Shown one piece after another: positions 1 to 9,265 of a DNA stretch of 64,000 nt. The position numbers were made by a program, and so were the translations under genes. Source of the stretch: Flavobacteriaceae bacterium. GTDB taxonomy: Bacteria > Bacteroidota > Bacteroidia > Flavobacteriales > Flavobacteriaceae. The first letter of the stretch is position 1; every line of letters starts with the position of its first letter. The stretch spans positions 24,954 to 88,953 of the forward strand of contig CANFHF010000005.1 in assembly GCA_947446635.1 (NCBI GenBank). The letters are read 5' to 3'. The notes under the pieces were generated by a model. It did not search any database. It saw only the letters and a program-made list of their open reading frames with translations, and had not been told where the DNA came from.

Positions 1-1860
1 CCACTTATCACCTATCGTTTCAATTTTTGAACCCGTGGCCTTTGAAATAAATTGTTCTTTTAAAGGTAAATTGCGCTTGTCGTCCACATATAGAGAAATC
101 AAAACAACCTCGTTTTTTAGAATCTCTAAAATGTGTTTGTCAGACCAAACCGTATTTTCCATTTTTCTGCAATTCACACAGGCAAAACCGGTAAAATCGA
201 GCATAATAGGTTTGTTCACAGTTTTGGCGTATGCCAAACCTTTTTCATAATCGTCAAAAACCACAATTTGATGAGGGCCTAATTTAGCTCCATCAGGTAA
301 AATTATAGTTGGAGAAACAGTCCCTGAACCACCAAATCCGAGAGGACTTTCACTATATTCCACAGGAGGAAGATAAGAATTAATTAATTTCAAAGGTGCA
401 CCCCAAAGTCCCGGAATCATATAAATGGTTAAGAATAAAAACACTAATCCAATCGACAATCTACCCACTGAAATATGGGTGATTGGACTGTCGTGCGGCA
501 AAGTGATTTTTCCAAACAAATAGAAGGCTAAGATTCCAGAAACAGCTATCCAAATCGCCAAGAAAACTTCCCGTTCTAACAAATGCAATTGCAAAACCAT
601 ATCTGCTGTGGATAAAAATTTGAATGCCAAAGCTAGTTCTAGAAATCCCAAAACCACTTTTACGGTATTCAACCACCCACCCGATTTGGGCAAAGAATGC
701 ATCCAACCCGGAAACATCGCAAAAAACATGAACGGCAAGGCTAAAGCTGATGAAAACCCCAACATTCCTATAATTGGTGTAATTCCGCCTTTTGAAGCTG
801 CATCAACCAAAAGTGTTCCAACAATGGGTCCCGTACACGAAAATGAAACGATTGCCAAGGCCAATGCCATGAATAAGATTCCTACAACCCCACCTTTATC
901 GGCTTGGTCATCTACCGTATTTGCCCAAGAATTAGGCAACATAATTTCAAAAGCTCCAAGAAAGGATGCAGCAAAAATTACTAACAAAACAAAGAAAAGG
1001 ATATTGAACCATACATTGGTAGACAAGGCATTCAGTGCATCGGCTCCAAAAATCCAAGTGACCAACAAACCCAAAATAACATAAATCAATATGATGGAAA
1101 TCCCATAAATCATGGCATTTCGTATTCCTTTTGCTTTTGTTTTACTGTGTTTAGTAAAAAAACTCACCGTCATAGGAATCATCGGGAACACGCAAGGAGT
1201 GAGCAGTGCAGCGAATCCTGAAAGGAAAGCGATAAAAAAAATAGACCAAAACCCTCTTTGTGGTTTAGGTGGAGTTGTTACTTTTTTGAGTTGGTCTGAA
1301 GTTGCTTCAATTACATCACTCGTTCCAAGACTTGGAGTCAGAGATTCTGCTTTTGCACTATCCTTAACAACTAATACTGTTCCCGTTTTTGAAACTGCAC
1401 CCGTCAATAAAGTTGGAGTTACAGCAAAACTGAACTTTTTTTCTAAATTAATACAAACCTCTTTGCAGACTTGGTAATTGAAACCCACTTCAATTTTTGA
1501 AATTTTAGGATTTAGTATTTTAATCTCTTGCTTAATTTGCACCTTCTTCTCGAAATAAGTTTCGCTTACCCCAAAAACATCATTGAAAGCAGTGGTGGTT
1601 TTACTTTCTTTGGCTTTGCCAACTAAAGTGAAATTCCCTTTTTGGTTTTCAAAATTCACCTCTAAGGGCAATGGTCCCCCATCAGGAGTAAATTGCGAAT
1701 ATAGATGCCACCCATTTTCTATTACCCCATTAAAAGTGAGTATGTAGTTGGTGTCTGATTTCTTTTCGATTTTGCTAGTCCATTTAACAGGATCCAGTAT
1801 TTGTGCATTCCCTTTGGCAAAAACCAGGAAAGCCAGCATTATGAATAGTATTTTTCTCAT
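1..1860 (-). CDS. dsbD: Thiol:disulfide interchange protein DsbD (C-terminus cut by window edge)
   Basis: The frame is open from the ATG at 1860 to base 1, giving 620 codons without a stop. An N-terminal signal peptide ending in an AQ-type cleavage site is followed by an Ig-like periplasmic domain with a CKEVC motif (about residues 130-140). A multi-helix CcdA-like membrane domain follows, with TPCVFPMIPMT and FSCTGPIVG carrying its paired cysteines. A thioredoxin-like domain with a CVNC active site lies near the edge. The family moves electrons from cytoplasmic thioredoxin across the inner membrane to reduce periplasmic disulfides and cytochrome c maturation partners. The start overlaps the tilS stop as ATGA, so the two genes are probably co-transcribed and translationally coupled. 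The true C-terminus lies outside the window. Confidence 0.93.
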   Translation of the reverse strand, partial: MRKILFIMLAFLVFAKGNAQILDPVKWTSKIEKKSDTNYILTFNGVIENGWHLYSQFTPDGGPLPLEVNFENQKGNFTLVGKAKESKTTTAFNDVFGVSETYFEKKVQIKQEIKILNPKISKIEVGFNYQVCKEVCINLEKKFSFAVTPTLLTGAVSKTGTVLVVKDSAKAESLTPSLGTSDVIEATSDQLKKVTTPPKPQRGFWSIFFIAFLSGFAALLTPCVFPMIPMTVSFFTKHSKTKAKGIRNAMIYGISIILIYVILGLLVTWIFGADALNALSTNVWFNILFFVLLVIFAASFLGAFEIMLPNSWANTVDDQADKGGVVGILFMALALAIVSFSCTGPIVGTLLVDAASKGGITPIIGMLGFSSALALPFMFFAMFPGWMHSLPKSGGWLNTVKVVLGFLELALAFKFLSTADMVLQLHLLEREVFLAIWIAVSGILAFYLFGKITLPHDSPITHISVGRLSIGLVFLFLTIYMIPGLWGAPLKLINSYLPPVEYSESPLGFGGSGTVSPTIILPDGAKLGPHQIVVFDDYEKGLAYAKTVNKPIMLDFTGFACVNCRKMENTVWSDKHILEILKNEVVLISLYVDDKRNLPLKEQFISKATGSKIETIGDKW

Positions 1861-3170
1861 TTTTGCCATTGTATTTGTACTCTGTTTTTTGTTGTTTTTC
1901 CTATTTTAAAACGCTCATCTTGGCGGATTCCGATAATCCAAACTATTGTATCATCAGAACATAAAAGCCATGTATTCTCTTTTTCTATCAACGATAATTT
2001 TTCGTCCTTAAAAATTTTACTCACTTTCTTTGATTTTCCTTCCATTCCAAAGGGTTGAAATGTATCCCCTTCTTTCCAACGTCTTAAAACTAAAGGAAAA
2101 TGTAGCTTGTCTTCATCAACAAAGATAGTTGTATTGGAACCAATACTAATGTTAGCTACTTTACTAAACGAAAGATGTAAGGGAGTACTAATTTCTTTTT
2201 GATCTTTAGAAATGTAATATTCTTCCTTTTTATCCTCAATATTTATAGGACTCAAAATTAAAAAATCCCTATTTTTTACTATTCGGAATTCTTTTGAAAA
2301 TACTTGTTTTCCGGATTGACTTTCAACTAAATCATAAATGTCTTCCCAAGCCGAAAACCCAAATTCTCGAAGCCATTGGTACAAATAGGATTTGTAATTG
2401 GGCAGTTGTTGTAGTTTATTCAAATCAAAATGGATGTCCTCTCCTATTTCTTTTACCACTTGCTGATATACCATAATGGACGCGTCTTCGACCATCGTTT
2501 TGGATTCTTGCAAATAGCCCTGTGTTTTATGAAACGAGGATAAAAAATCGGTATTGAGTTCTTTTAAAATGGGAACCAAATTATGCCTAATCTTATTTCG
2601 CAAATATTTATCCGAAGCGTTACTGCTGTCTTCGCACCAGTCAATGTTATTTTCCTTGGCATACTGTTCGATTTCTTGTCGAGAAAATAGTAAAAGTGGG
2701 CGAATGACATTTTCATTTTGCGCAGGAATTCCTGTCAACCCCTCTAATCCAGTTCCCCGAACGAGGTTGATGAGGAAGGTTTCTAAATTATCATCGGCAT
2801 GATGTGCCGTAAGTACATAGTCAAAGTTTTCTGTTTCCAAAAGTTCGTAAAACCAGTTGTAGCGCAACTCACGGGCGGCAACTTGGGTTGAAAGTTTATA
2901 ATCTTTGGCAAAAGCGTCGGTGTCAAATTGGGTTACGAATAATTGAATTTTATTGGCTTCGACATAGTTTTGAACGAAATTTTGATCTTCAAAACTTTCC
3001 ACTCCACGAAGTTGAAAATTACAATGGGCAATAGCTATTTCAAAAGATAACTTGTGAAACAAATCGACCATTACCATACTGTCTAAACCACCACTAGTAG
3101 CCAAAAGCAATTTTTTTCCACTTAAAAAAGGAAAGTTTTGAAAAATATGGCTTTGGAATTTTTGTAGCAT
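1857..3170 (-). CDS. tilS: tRNA(Ile)-lysidine synthetase TilS
   Basis: TilS uses ATP to attach lysine to C34 of the tRNA-Ile with anticodon CAU, changing it from methionine to isoleucine decoding. The PP-loop ATP-binding motif SGGLDS is at residues 26-31, followed by the AHHADDNLET segment typical of the family and C-terminal TilS domains. With the ATG at 3170 the protein is 437 aa. An in-frame ATG at 3191 would add seven residues (MNLLNLK); the shorter form resembles other flavobacterial TilS starts, but the choice is not certain. The gene lies just downstream of pabB and overlaps dsbD by 4 bases. It is normally essential. Confidence 0.94.
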   Translation of the reverse strand: MLQKFQSHIFQNFPFLSGKKLLLATSGGLDSMVMVDLFHKLSFEIAIAHCNFQLRGVESFEDQNFVQNYVEANKIQLFVTQFDTDAFAKDYKLSTQVAARELRYNWFYELLETENFDYVLTAHHADDNLETFLINLVRGTGLEGLTGIPAQNENVIRPLLLFSRQEIEQYAKENNIDWCEDSSNASDKYLRNKIRHNLVPILKELNTDFLSSFHKTQGYLQESKTMVEDASIMVYQQVVKEIGEDIHFDLNKLQQLPNYKSYLYQWLREFGFSAWEDIYDLVESQSGKQVFSKEFRIVKNRDFLILSPINIEDKKEEYYISKDQKEISTPLHLSFSKVANISIGSNTTIFVDEDKLHFPLVLRRWKEGDTFQPFGMEGKSKKVSKIFKDEKLSLIEKENTWLLCSDDTIVWIIGIRQDERFKIGKTTKNRVQIQWQK

Positions 3171-3197
3171 TTTCAAATTTAGTAAATTCATTTGGAT

Positions 3198-4484
3198 TTA
3201 ACCCAAAACTTCACGCATCGCTTTGGCCTTAAGCAAACACTCTTCATATTCCATTTTAGGAATAGATTGTGAAGTTATCGCACTTCCCACTGAAAATGAG
3301 GCATATCTCTTTTCTTGGTTGTATAAAATGCTTCTAATTACAACGTTGAAATCAAAATCACCCTTTGGAGTAAAATAGCCAACGGCTCCACTATACAAAC
3401 CTCTTTTGGTTTCCTCTAATTCTTCGATGATTTTCAACACCGAAACCTTAGGGGTTCCTGTCATGCTCCCCATGGGGAAAGTAGTTTTAATCACATCAGC
3501 AACGGTATATTGACGGTCTAATTTTGAGGTAATCGTAGAAATCATCTGATGGACTTGCTCAAAAGAATAAATGCCGCATAGTTCTTCCACCTTCACAGAA
3601 CCTTTTTGGGCTGTTCGTGACAAGTCGTTCCGAACCAAGTCAGATATCATGATGTTTTCGGTACGTTCTTTGGGATCTGAAGCCAATTCGCTTTTTGATC
3701 TTTCGTCTTCAACTGCATCCAAGAATCGTTTGGCCGTTCCCTTAATGGGTTGTGAAATAACCAACTCCCCTTCCTTCTTTAAATACCGTTCCGGCGAAGC
3801 CGAAAGCAAAAAATGAGTGTTGTTTTTGAAAAAAACAGCCAAGGGCGATTTCGAAATTTTATTCAGTTTTAAAAACTTTTCCAGTGGGTTGATGTTTGCA
3901 TTTTCAAGGAAAAACTCCATACAGAAATTAGCTTCATAAATATCCCCACGATGAATGTGTTTTAGTAAATTAGATACTTTTTCAAGGTATTTTTCTTTTG
4001 AAATTCGTTGTTGAATTATAGGGATTTCTTGGCTATTGGCTCTTGGCTCTTGGCTCTTAACTATTTCCTCAAAATCTTCTTCCACTTCATCATCACACAT
4101 AGTGAGATATTGAATTTCGAGTTGACCCCCCTTCAGCGTAACTATTTTTTTGGGTTGGAAGAAAAACAAATCTGGAAAATCCAAACCATCAAAATTATTG
4201 GAATGTAACACCTCGATATCATTTTTTAAATCATAGGACAAATAACCAAAAAGCCAATCTTTGGTCGTTTGTTGATACTGTTTCAAGTCTTCGAAAGCGT
4301 TTTGATAATCGGTTTGTATCGATGTAAAAGCGTCCACAGCTAGGATGCAATCATAACTAGAATACTGCTGTGGATAATCATTACTATCCATGAAAATGAC
4401 TTCTCGAAATTGTTGTGCCCAAGTCACTAATTGTCGCTTGAATTGAACAGGGTTATCGATATGTTTTATAAAGGAGGTTCTCAA
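3198..4484 (-). CDS. pabB: Aminodeoxychorismate synthase component I (PabB)
   Basis: This chorismate-utilising enzyme makes 4-amino-4-deoxychorismate for folate synthesis. The 428 aa protein has the C-terminal chorismate-binding domain with SDLVRNDLSRTA and GSMTGTPK motifs. It carries PIKGT (Lys about 248), the lysine that marks PabB, whereas the TrpE in this window has PIAGT. The start is TTG at 4484: an in-frame stop lies a few codons upstream, the first in-frame ATG would remove about 31 conserved residues, and no better start is visible. No separate pabA is present here, so the glutamine amidotransferase partner is probably TrpG (12255-12821), as in bacteria with an amphibolic TrpG; that is inference. 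Confidence 0.92.
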   Translation of the reverse strand: MRTSFIKHIDNPVQFKRQLVTWAQQFREVIFMDSNDYPQQYSSYDCILAVDAFTSIQTDYQNAFEDLKQYQQTTKDWLFGYLSYDLKNDIEVLHSNNFDGLDFPDLFFFQPKKIVTLKGGQLEIQYLTMCDDEVEEDFEEIVKSQEPRANSQEIPIIQQRISKEKYLEKVSNLLKHIHRGDIYEANFCMEFFLENANINPLEKFLKLNKISKSPLAVFFKNNTHFLLSASPERYLKKEGELVISQPIKGTAKRFLDAVEDERSKSELASDPKERTENIMISDLVRNDLSRTAQKGSVKVEELCGIYSFEQVHQMISTITSKLDRQYTVADVIKTTFPMGSMTGTPKVSVLKIIEELEETKRGLYSGAVGYFTPKGDFDFNVVIRSILYNQEKRYASFSVGSAITSQSIPKMEYEECLLKAKAMREVLG

Positions 4485-4592
4485 AGGATTGGAATGGTTT
4501 TAAAAATTCAAAATTACGACAAAATTCAGTTGGATTTATAGTTGGATATTACACCTGACTCTTAAAAAAAAGTTACTTACTTTAAAACAAAT

Positions 4593-4624
4593 AAACCCGA
4601 CAGATTTTGAAACCTGTCGGGTTT
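4593..4624 (-). terminator. Rho-independent terminator downstream of lpdA
   Basis: A perfect 11-bp stem (AAACCCGACAG / CTGTCGGGTTT) encloses a 10-base loop. On the minus strand it lies just after the lpdA stop, and a T-rich run follows. It separates lpdA from pabB. Confidence 0.85.
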
Positions 4625-4647
4625 TTAATTTGAATATACTTTTCTAA

Positions 4648-6051
4648 TTACACGTGCAAAGCTCTATTTTCCGTAGCCGCTAAGGCCGCTTCTTTTATCG
4701 CTTCGGCAAAAGTAGGATGTGCGTGGCTCATTCTAGAAATATCTTCGGCTGATGCTTTGAATTCCATTGCAGTTACCGCTTCGGCAATCAAATCGGCACA
4801 ACGAGCACCAATCATGTGAACTCCCAGAACCTCGTCTGTTTTGGCATCGGCAAGGATTTTAACAAAACCGTCTAAATCTCCACTTGCTCTTGCTCTTCCT
4901 AAGGCTTTAAAAGGAAAACTGCCTGATTTGAATTCAACTCCAGCCGCTTTTAGTTGTTCTTCGGTTTGCCCTACCGCGGCCACTTCTGGCCAAGTATAAA
5001 CAACCCCAGGAATCAAATTATAATTGATGTGCGGTTTTTGACCCGCTATTATTTCAGCAACCATTGTTCCTTCTTCCTCGGCTTTGTGCGCTAGCATTGC
5101 GCCACGTACTACGTCACCAATGGCGTAAATATTGGGAACATTGGTTTGTAAATGATCGTTCACTTCAACCATCCCTCTTTCTGAAATTTTCACACCCGCT
5201 TTATCTGCATTCAAACCATCCGTATAAGGACGACGCCCTACCGAAACCAGAGAATAATCCCCCTCAAGAGTAATAGTTTCCCCTTTTGTATTTTCAGCTT
5301 GAACCGTTACATTGTTTCCTTTTCTTTCTACCGATTTCACCTTATGGGAAACATAGAATTTCATCCCCTGTTTTTTCAATACTTTCGTCAATTCTTTAGA
5401 CAATGAAGCATCCATTCCCGGAATAATTCGATCCATAAATTCCACTACAGAAACCTGGGCTCCTAATCGCAAATACACTTGTCCTAATTCGATACCAATA
5501 ACACCACCTCCAATTATGACAAGGTGTTTTGGCACTTCTTTAAGCGACAAGGCTTCGGTGGAAGTAATGATTCTTTCTTTATCTATTTTGATAAATGGCA
5601 ACGAGGATGGTTTTGAACCCGTTGCGATAATGATGTTTTTTGCCTCGATAGTTTCCGAAGTTGCGTCTGCTTTTGCAACAGTAACATGAGTGGCATCTAC
5701 AAAAGAACCTAATCCATTAAAAACAGTCACTTTGTTTTTGTCCATCAAATAGTTAATTCCTCCTGAAGTTTGGTCAACAACTGCTTGTTTACGGGCAATC
5801 ATTTTCTCCAAATTCACTTTCACTTCTCCAGAAACCTCAATTCCATGGTCGGTAAAATGAGCTACTTCGCTATAATGATGAGAGGAAGATAATAAGGCTT
5901 TTGAAGGAATGCAACCCACATTAAGGCAGGTTCCGCCTAAAGTGGAATATTTTTCTATTATGGCTGTTTTGAAACCCAGTTGCGCACAGCGAATTGCCGA
6001 AACATATCCTCCTGGGCCAGATCCTATTATGACTACGTCAAATGAACTCAT
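4648..6051 (-). CDS. lpdA: Dihydrolipoyl dehydrogenase (E3)
   Basis: The E3 flavoprotein of 2-oxo acid dehydrogenase and glycine cleavage complexes reoxidises dihydrolipoamide with NAD+. At 467 aa it has the usual length. The N-terminal GSGPGG FAD-binding loop comes first, then the redox-active disulfide in GGTCLNVGCIPS (Cys42, Cys47). A second dinucleotide fold (IIGGGVIGIE) binds NAD, and the C-terminal dimerisation domain has the catalytic His-Glu pair in HAHPTFAEA (His about 445). No E1 or E2 gene is adjacent, so it is a stand-alone, probably shared, E3. On the minus strand a TAATTTTG -7-like box lies at 6084-6077, but no good -33 partner is visible. Confidence 0.96.
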   Translation of the reverse strand: MSSFDVVIIGSGPGGYVSAIRCAQLGFKTAIIEKYSTLGGTCLNVGCIPSKALLSSSHHYSEVAHFTDHGIEVSGEVKVNLEKMIARKQAVVDQTSGGINYLMDKNKVTVFNGLGSFVDATHVTVAKADATSETIEAKNIIIATGSKPSSLPFIKIDKERIITSTEALSLKEVPKHLVIIGGGVIGIELGQVYLRLGAQVSVVEFMDRIIPGMDASLSKELTKVLKKQGMKFYVSHKVKSVERKGNNVTVQAENTKGETITLEGDYSLVSVGRRPYTDGLNADKAGVKISERGMVEVNDHLQTNVPNIYAIGDVVRGAMLAHKAEEEGTMVAEIIAGQKPHINYNLIPGVVYTWPEVAAVGQTEEQLKAAGVEFKSGSFPFKALGRARASGDLDGFVKILADAKTDEVLGVHMIGARCADLIAEAVTAMEFKASAEDISRMSHAHPTFAEAIKEAALAATENRALHV

Positions 6052-6491
6052 AGTTTGTGTGTTTTTTTTAGTGTTGCAAAATTAGTTTTTTTTGTTTAAA
6101 ATTTGGAGATTAAGGTTTAAAGATTTCGTAACGAAATACTACTTTCTTATTTCTCAAATTTTAAACCTCAATAATTATAATACCGTAAGTAATTTATTTG
6201 GTTGGTTTTTTTAGAATTATATTTAGACGCTTTTGTTCAGAAATACAACAAGGAGAAATTTAAAAATATTATTCTAAAACATGGAACAAAATGGCCGACA
6301 AAGGACATCAGGAAGCCTTGAAAATTAATTTTAACACTGCTAATTTTGAGCTGATAAAAGAAGCGCTTAGCTTGCAATAGAGTTTCTATAAAATATCCTC
6401 TGACACTAAATACACTAACAAAAAAAAGAGGATTACCAATTAGATAAATCCTCTTTTTTACGTTTGACCCAAAATATGGTTCTTATTTTGA
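6052..6491. other. Gene-free stretch between gapN and lpdA, with a possible gene remnant
   Basis: This 440-base spacer holds the lpdA upstream region at its right-hand coordinate end in minus-strand terms (-7-like box at 6077-6084), the gapN terminator (6423-6458), and a short plus-strand coding-like stretch around 6230-6380. Two adjacent frames there read as plausible protein: one running through VQKYNKEKFKN and stopping near 6340, the other ending in FELIKEALSLQ at the stop near 6380. This could be the decayed 3' end of a gene, but I recognise no family. Nothing else was seen. Confidence 0.4.
6423..6458 (-). terminator. Terminator downstream of gapN
   Basis: A 12-bp perfect stem (AAAAAGAGGATT / AATCCTCTTTTT) with a 12-base loop. 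On the minus strand it follows the gapN stop and ends in a T run. It looks usable in both directions. Confidence 0.8.
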
Positions 6492-8072
6492 CTACAAAAT
6501 ATAATCCGTATTAATAAAATTAGATTCTTTGCTATTTAATAATTCCTGCAAAATATTATTATTGTATTCATTGTCTTTGGAAGCTACAAAAGTTCTTATA
6601 GAGAAAGAACGCAAGGCATCATGAATACTCAAAGTTCCCACAGCGGAATCTTTACGACCCGTAAACGGAAAAACATCAGGTCCTCTCTGGCAAGAACTGT
6701 TCAGATTCACTCTGCAAACTAAATTAACCAAATTATCAATAAGCGGTGCAATAGTTTTTACATTTTGACCAAACAAACTGACTTGTTGCCCGTAATTTGA
6801 CTCTGCCATATCATCCAAAGGTTCCTGAATATCATTAAAAGAAATTATCGGAACAACAGGACCAAATTGTTCTTCATGATAAATACGCATTTCTTTATTT
6901 ATGGGATATAAAATAGCCGGAAAGATATAGTTATCGAGTTGTTTTCCTCCTTTTGCATTAATGACTTTTGCGCCAAAACTAGTTGCATCATCAATCAATT
7001 CCTGGATATAAGCAGGCTTCTCTTTTTCAGGTAAAGGAGTAAGAAATACTGATTTATCCCAAGGATTTCCATAAACGAGTGCGTCTACTTTGGCGCTAAA
7101 TCGTTTATTAAATTCATCAACAATGGATTCGTGTACATACAATACCTTTAAGGCTGTGCATCTTTGCCCATTAAAAGATAATGATCCTGCCACGCATTCG
7201 TCTATAGCCAAATCTAAATTTGCGTCTGGCAAAATTATTGCTGGATTTTTGGCTTCCAATCCTAATACTAAACGCAATCTATTTTTGTTAGGATGTAAAT
7301 CCTGCAAAGCAATTGCCGATTTACTGTTACCGATCAACGCCAATATAGCCACCCGTCCCGATTTCATAATTGGGGAGGCAACTTCGCGTCCACGACCGTA
7401 TAATATATTGATAGCTCCCTTTGGAAAACTACTTTTAAAGGCTTCCAATAATGGAGAAATTAACAAAACACCTAGTTTAGCCGGTTTAAAAATTACAGGA
7501 TTTCCCATTATCAAGGCAGGAATTAGCAAAGAAAAGGTTTCGTTTAAAGGATAATTATAAGGTCCAAGACACAAAACAACTCCCAATGGCCCTCTTCGAA
7601 CCATGGCGTTTATACTTTGTACTTTGCTAAAATGAGCACTGCGACTGTTTAATTCTTTGTAACTATTAATAGTGTCGTAAATGTATTCTACCGTTCTGTC
7701 AAATTCTTTCTCTGAATCCCCTAATGTTTTCCCAATTTCCCACATCAAAAATTTAACTACTTCAGCTCGAGTTGCCTTCATCTTAGTGACAAAATCCTCC
7801 ATGCATTTTATGCGGTCCACTACTTTCATCGTAGGCCATAAACCTTGTCCATTATGAAATGCGGCGTCCGCTGCTTCTAAGGCTTTCATCGCGTCTTCTT
7901 CCCCCATAAAAGGAATAGTTCCCAACAATGTAGGCTCGTAATTTTCAGTAGAAGAAATAGTCGAATAAACAGGCGTAGTTTGACCTGTCCACTTTTTTAG
8001 TTCACCGTCTACTAGGTAGGTATCTTGAATAAGTAATTCTTTAATTTGAAATTCTTGAGGTATTGTATTCAT
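6492..8072 (-). CDS. gapN: NADP-dependent non-phosphorylating glyceraldehyde-3-phosphate dehydrogenase
   Basis: This aldehyde dehydrogenase superfamily member is 526 aa. GapN oxidises glyceraldehyde-3-phosphate straight to 3-phosphoglycerate, giving NADPH and bypassing the ATP-forming step of glycolysis. Visible active-site elements are PYNYP (Asn173), LGLEAKNP (general-base Glu273) and [10 protein letters not shown] (nucleophile Cys305). The NGQRCTA context is characteristic of GapN-type enzymes rather than betaine or succinate semialdehyde dehydrogenases. The gene stands alone between two terminators. The substrate is inferred from family motifs. Confidence 0.85.
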   Translation of the reverse strand: MNTIPQEFQIKELLIQDTYLVDGELKKWTGQTTPVYSTISSTENYEPTLLGTIPFMGEEDAMKALEAADAAFHNGQGLWPTMKVVDRIKCMEDFVTKMKATRAEVVKFLMWEIGKTLGDSEKEFDRTVEYIYDTINSYKELNSRSAHFSKVQSINAMVRRGPLGVVLCLGPYNYPLNETFSLLIPALIMGNPVIFKPAKLGVLLISPLLEAFKSSFPKGAINILYGRGREVASPIMKSGRVAILALIGNSKSAIALQDLHPNKNRLRLVLGLEAKNPAIILPDANLDLAIDECVAGSLSFNGQRCTALKVLYVHESIVDEFNKRFSAKVDALVYGNPWDKSVFLTPLPEKEKPAYIQELIDDATSFGAKVINAKGGKQLDNYIFPAILYPINKEMRIYHEEQFGPVVPIISFNDIQEPLDDMAESNYGQQVSLFGQNVKTIAPLIDNLVNLVCRVNLNSSCQRGPDVFPFTGRKDSAVGTLSIHDALRSFSIRTFVASKDNEYNNNILQELLNSKESNFINTDYIL

Positions 8073-8105
8073 TTCTTGTTTTGTTTATTCTTATTTTAAA
8101 TTAAA

Positions 8106-8126
8106 AAAGGAGGTTTTGCCTCCTTT
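8106..8126 (-). terminator. Terminator downstream of the rhodanese gene
   Basis: An 8-bp perfect stem (AAAGGAGG / CCTCCTTT) with a 5-base loop, followed on the minus strand by six T. It sits between the rhodanese stop and the gapN start, so the two genes are probably separate transcripts. Confidence 0.75.
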
Positions 8127-8137
8127 AATTTTCTTAG

Positions 8138-8443
8138 TTAAACTATATCGCCATTCCATTCTATAATCCCACCAAGCAAATTATAGGCGTTTTTTATACC
8201 TAATTCGTTCATGATTGCACAAGCTTTGGCACTTCTGACCCCTGAACGGCAATAGACATAATAATTTTTACTTTTATCCAATACTTCAATTGCAACAACA
8301 AATTCTTGTTCTTTATGAATATCAATATTTATAGAACATTCTATAATGCCTTGATTGCACTCATCTTCTGTTCTCACATCTAACATTACTGCATTTTGAT
8401 CGGCTTCAAATTGAGAAACCCAATCTTCTTGTGTCAAATCCAT
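8138..8443 (-). CDS. Rhodanese-like domain protein
   Basis: This is a single small rhodanese domain of 101 aa with the LDVRTEDE entry motif and a six-residue active-site loop CRSGVR (Cys65), the usual form for sulfurtransferases handling persulfide sulfur. The physiological donor and acceptor are unknown. A longer frame starts at 8482, but a TATTTTTG -7 box on the minus strand (8467-8460) would place the transcript start near 8456. The ATG at 8443 (MDLTQEDW) is therefore preferred. No signal peptide is present, so it is cytoplasmic. No sulfur-metabolism neighbours are nearby. Confidence 0.87.
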   Translation of the reverse strand: MDLTQEDWVSQFEADQNAVMLDVRTEDECNQGIIECSINIDIHKEQEFVVAIEVLDKSKNYYVYCRSGVRSAKACAIMNELGIKNAYNLLGGIIEWNGDIV

Positions 8444-8734
8444 AGTGTTGTTTTTTTTGCAAAAATACATGGTTTTTACCAAAAAATAAAGAACACAAAT
8501 GTTAATTAGCTAATAAATCGTAGAAAACGTTTTCGCTTAAGTATAAATACATCAAATTACGAATTATTCAAATAATTCACTAAAAATTAGATAAATATAA
8601 CACTTGAATAGCAAAATCAATATGTATTCCTATTTATTACCAATTTTAACATTTCCAAATTCCAAAAAATCACTCTATTTTTCGATCACTTTTCCTAGGT
8701 AATTAAAATATTTTAACAAAAAAATAACCAACAT

Positions 8735-8767
8735 TTGTATATACAATTAAAATTATTATTACATTTG
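8735..8767 (+). promoter_or_regulatory. marR promoter
   Basis: A -33 TTG (8735-8737) and a -7 TACATTTG (8760-8767) are spaced by 22 bases, matching the Bacteroidota consensus TTG-N17-23-TAnnTTTG. The predicted transcript start is about 8771, leaving roughly 23 bases before the marR ATG. Confidence 0.7.
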
Positions 8768-8778
8768 TATCGACAAAT
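8735..8778. promoter_or_regulatory. Paired palindromic operators, probably bound by the adjacent MarR protein
   Basis: A perfect 12-bp palindrome TTGTATATACAA (8735-8746) overlaps the -33 element. A second site, ATTTGTATCGACAAAT (8763-8778, six-base arms), overlaps the end of the -7 box. Their centres are 30 bp apart, about three helical turns, so dimers would sit on the same face of the DNA and block polymerase. Autoregulation is inferred from position and from MarR family habit. Confidence 0.6.
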
Positions 8779-8793
8779 TACATATATACAAAT

Positions 8794-9249
8794 ATGAAAA
8801 TTGAAGATGAAATAAAAAGTACTATACCATTAGATTATTCTAAAAAAATTATTCTAAACGTGCTTTATACTCAAAATGTAATTAACGATAAGTTTAACGA
8901 GGTTTTAAAACCTTATGATTTATCGGGTGAACAATATAATGTATTAAGAATATTGAGAGGGCAGAAAGGGAATCCAGCAAATATGTGTGTTATACAAGAA
9001 CGAATGTTAGCAAAAACAAGCAATACAACCCGCTTAGTAGACAAATTATTATTAAAAGATTTAGTCACTCGAAACGTGTGCCCTGAAAATAGACGAAAAA
9101 TCGAAGTGCTAATTACTCCAAAAGGACTTGGAATTTTGAAAGTTTTAGATCCAAAAGTAGTGGAACATGAAAACCACTTTTCAAAAAATTTGAATTCCGA
9201 AGAGTTAATTCAATTAAACTTATTACTAGAGAAATATAGAAATCAATAA
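8794..9249 (+). CDS. MarR family transcriptional regulator
   Basis: At 151 aa it is typical for MarR. The N-terminal helices form the dimer region; the winged helix-turn-helix covers about residues 50-115, with LSGEQYNVLRILRGQ, the recognition-helix segment TSNTTRLVDKLLLKDLV and the wing NRRKIEVLITPKG. MarR proteins usually repress their own operon until a small aromatic or oxidising ligand binds. The nitroreductase and YceI genes follow 16 and 32 bases apart on the same strand, so all three are probably one autoregulated unit. The ligand cannot be read from sequence. Confidence 0.92.
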   Translation: MKIEDEIKSTIPLDYSKKIILNVLYTQNVINDKFNEVLKPYDLSGEQYNVLRILRGQKGNPANMCVIQERMLAKTSNTTRLVDKLLLKDLVTRNVCPENRRKIEVLITPKGLGILKVLDPKVVEHENHFSKNLNSEELIQLNLLLEKYRNQ

Positions 9250-9265
9250 ATTAAAACAAAAAAAA

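Larger units (their letters stand above)
8444..8793. other. Divergent intergenic region between the rhodanese gene and marR
   Basis: This 350-base AT-rich spacer carries the rhodanese -7 box (8460-8467, minus strand) and the marR promoter with operator-like palindromes (8735-8778, plus strand). The middle part shows nothing I can assign. Confidence 0.6.

Noticed and set aside
608..1477. Plus-strand reading frames opposite dsbD (158 and 121 codons)
   Set aside because: They are antisense to a strongly conserved DsbD frame, show no family motif and have low-complexity composition.
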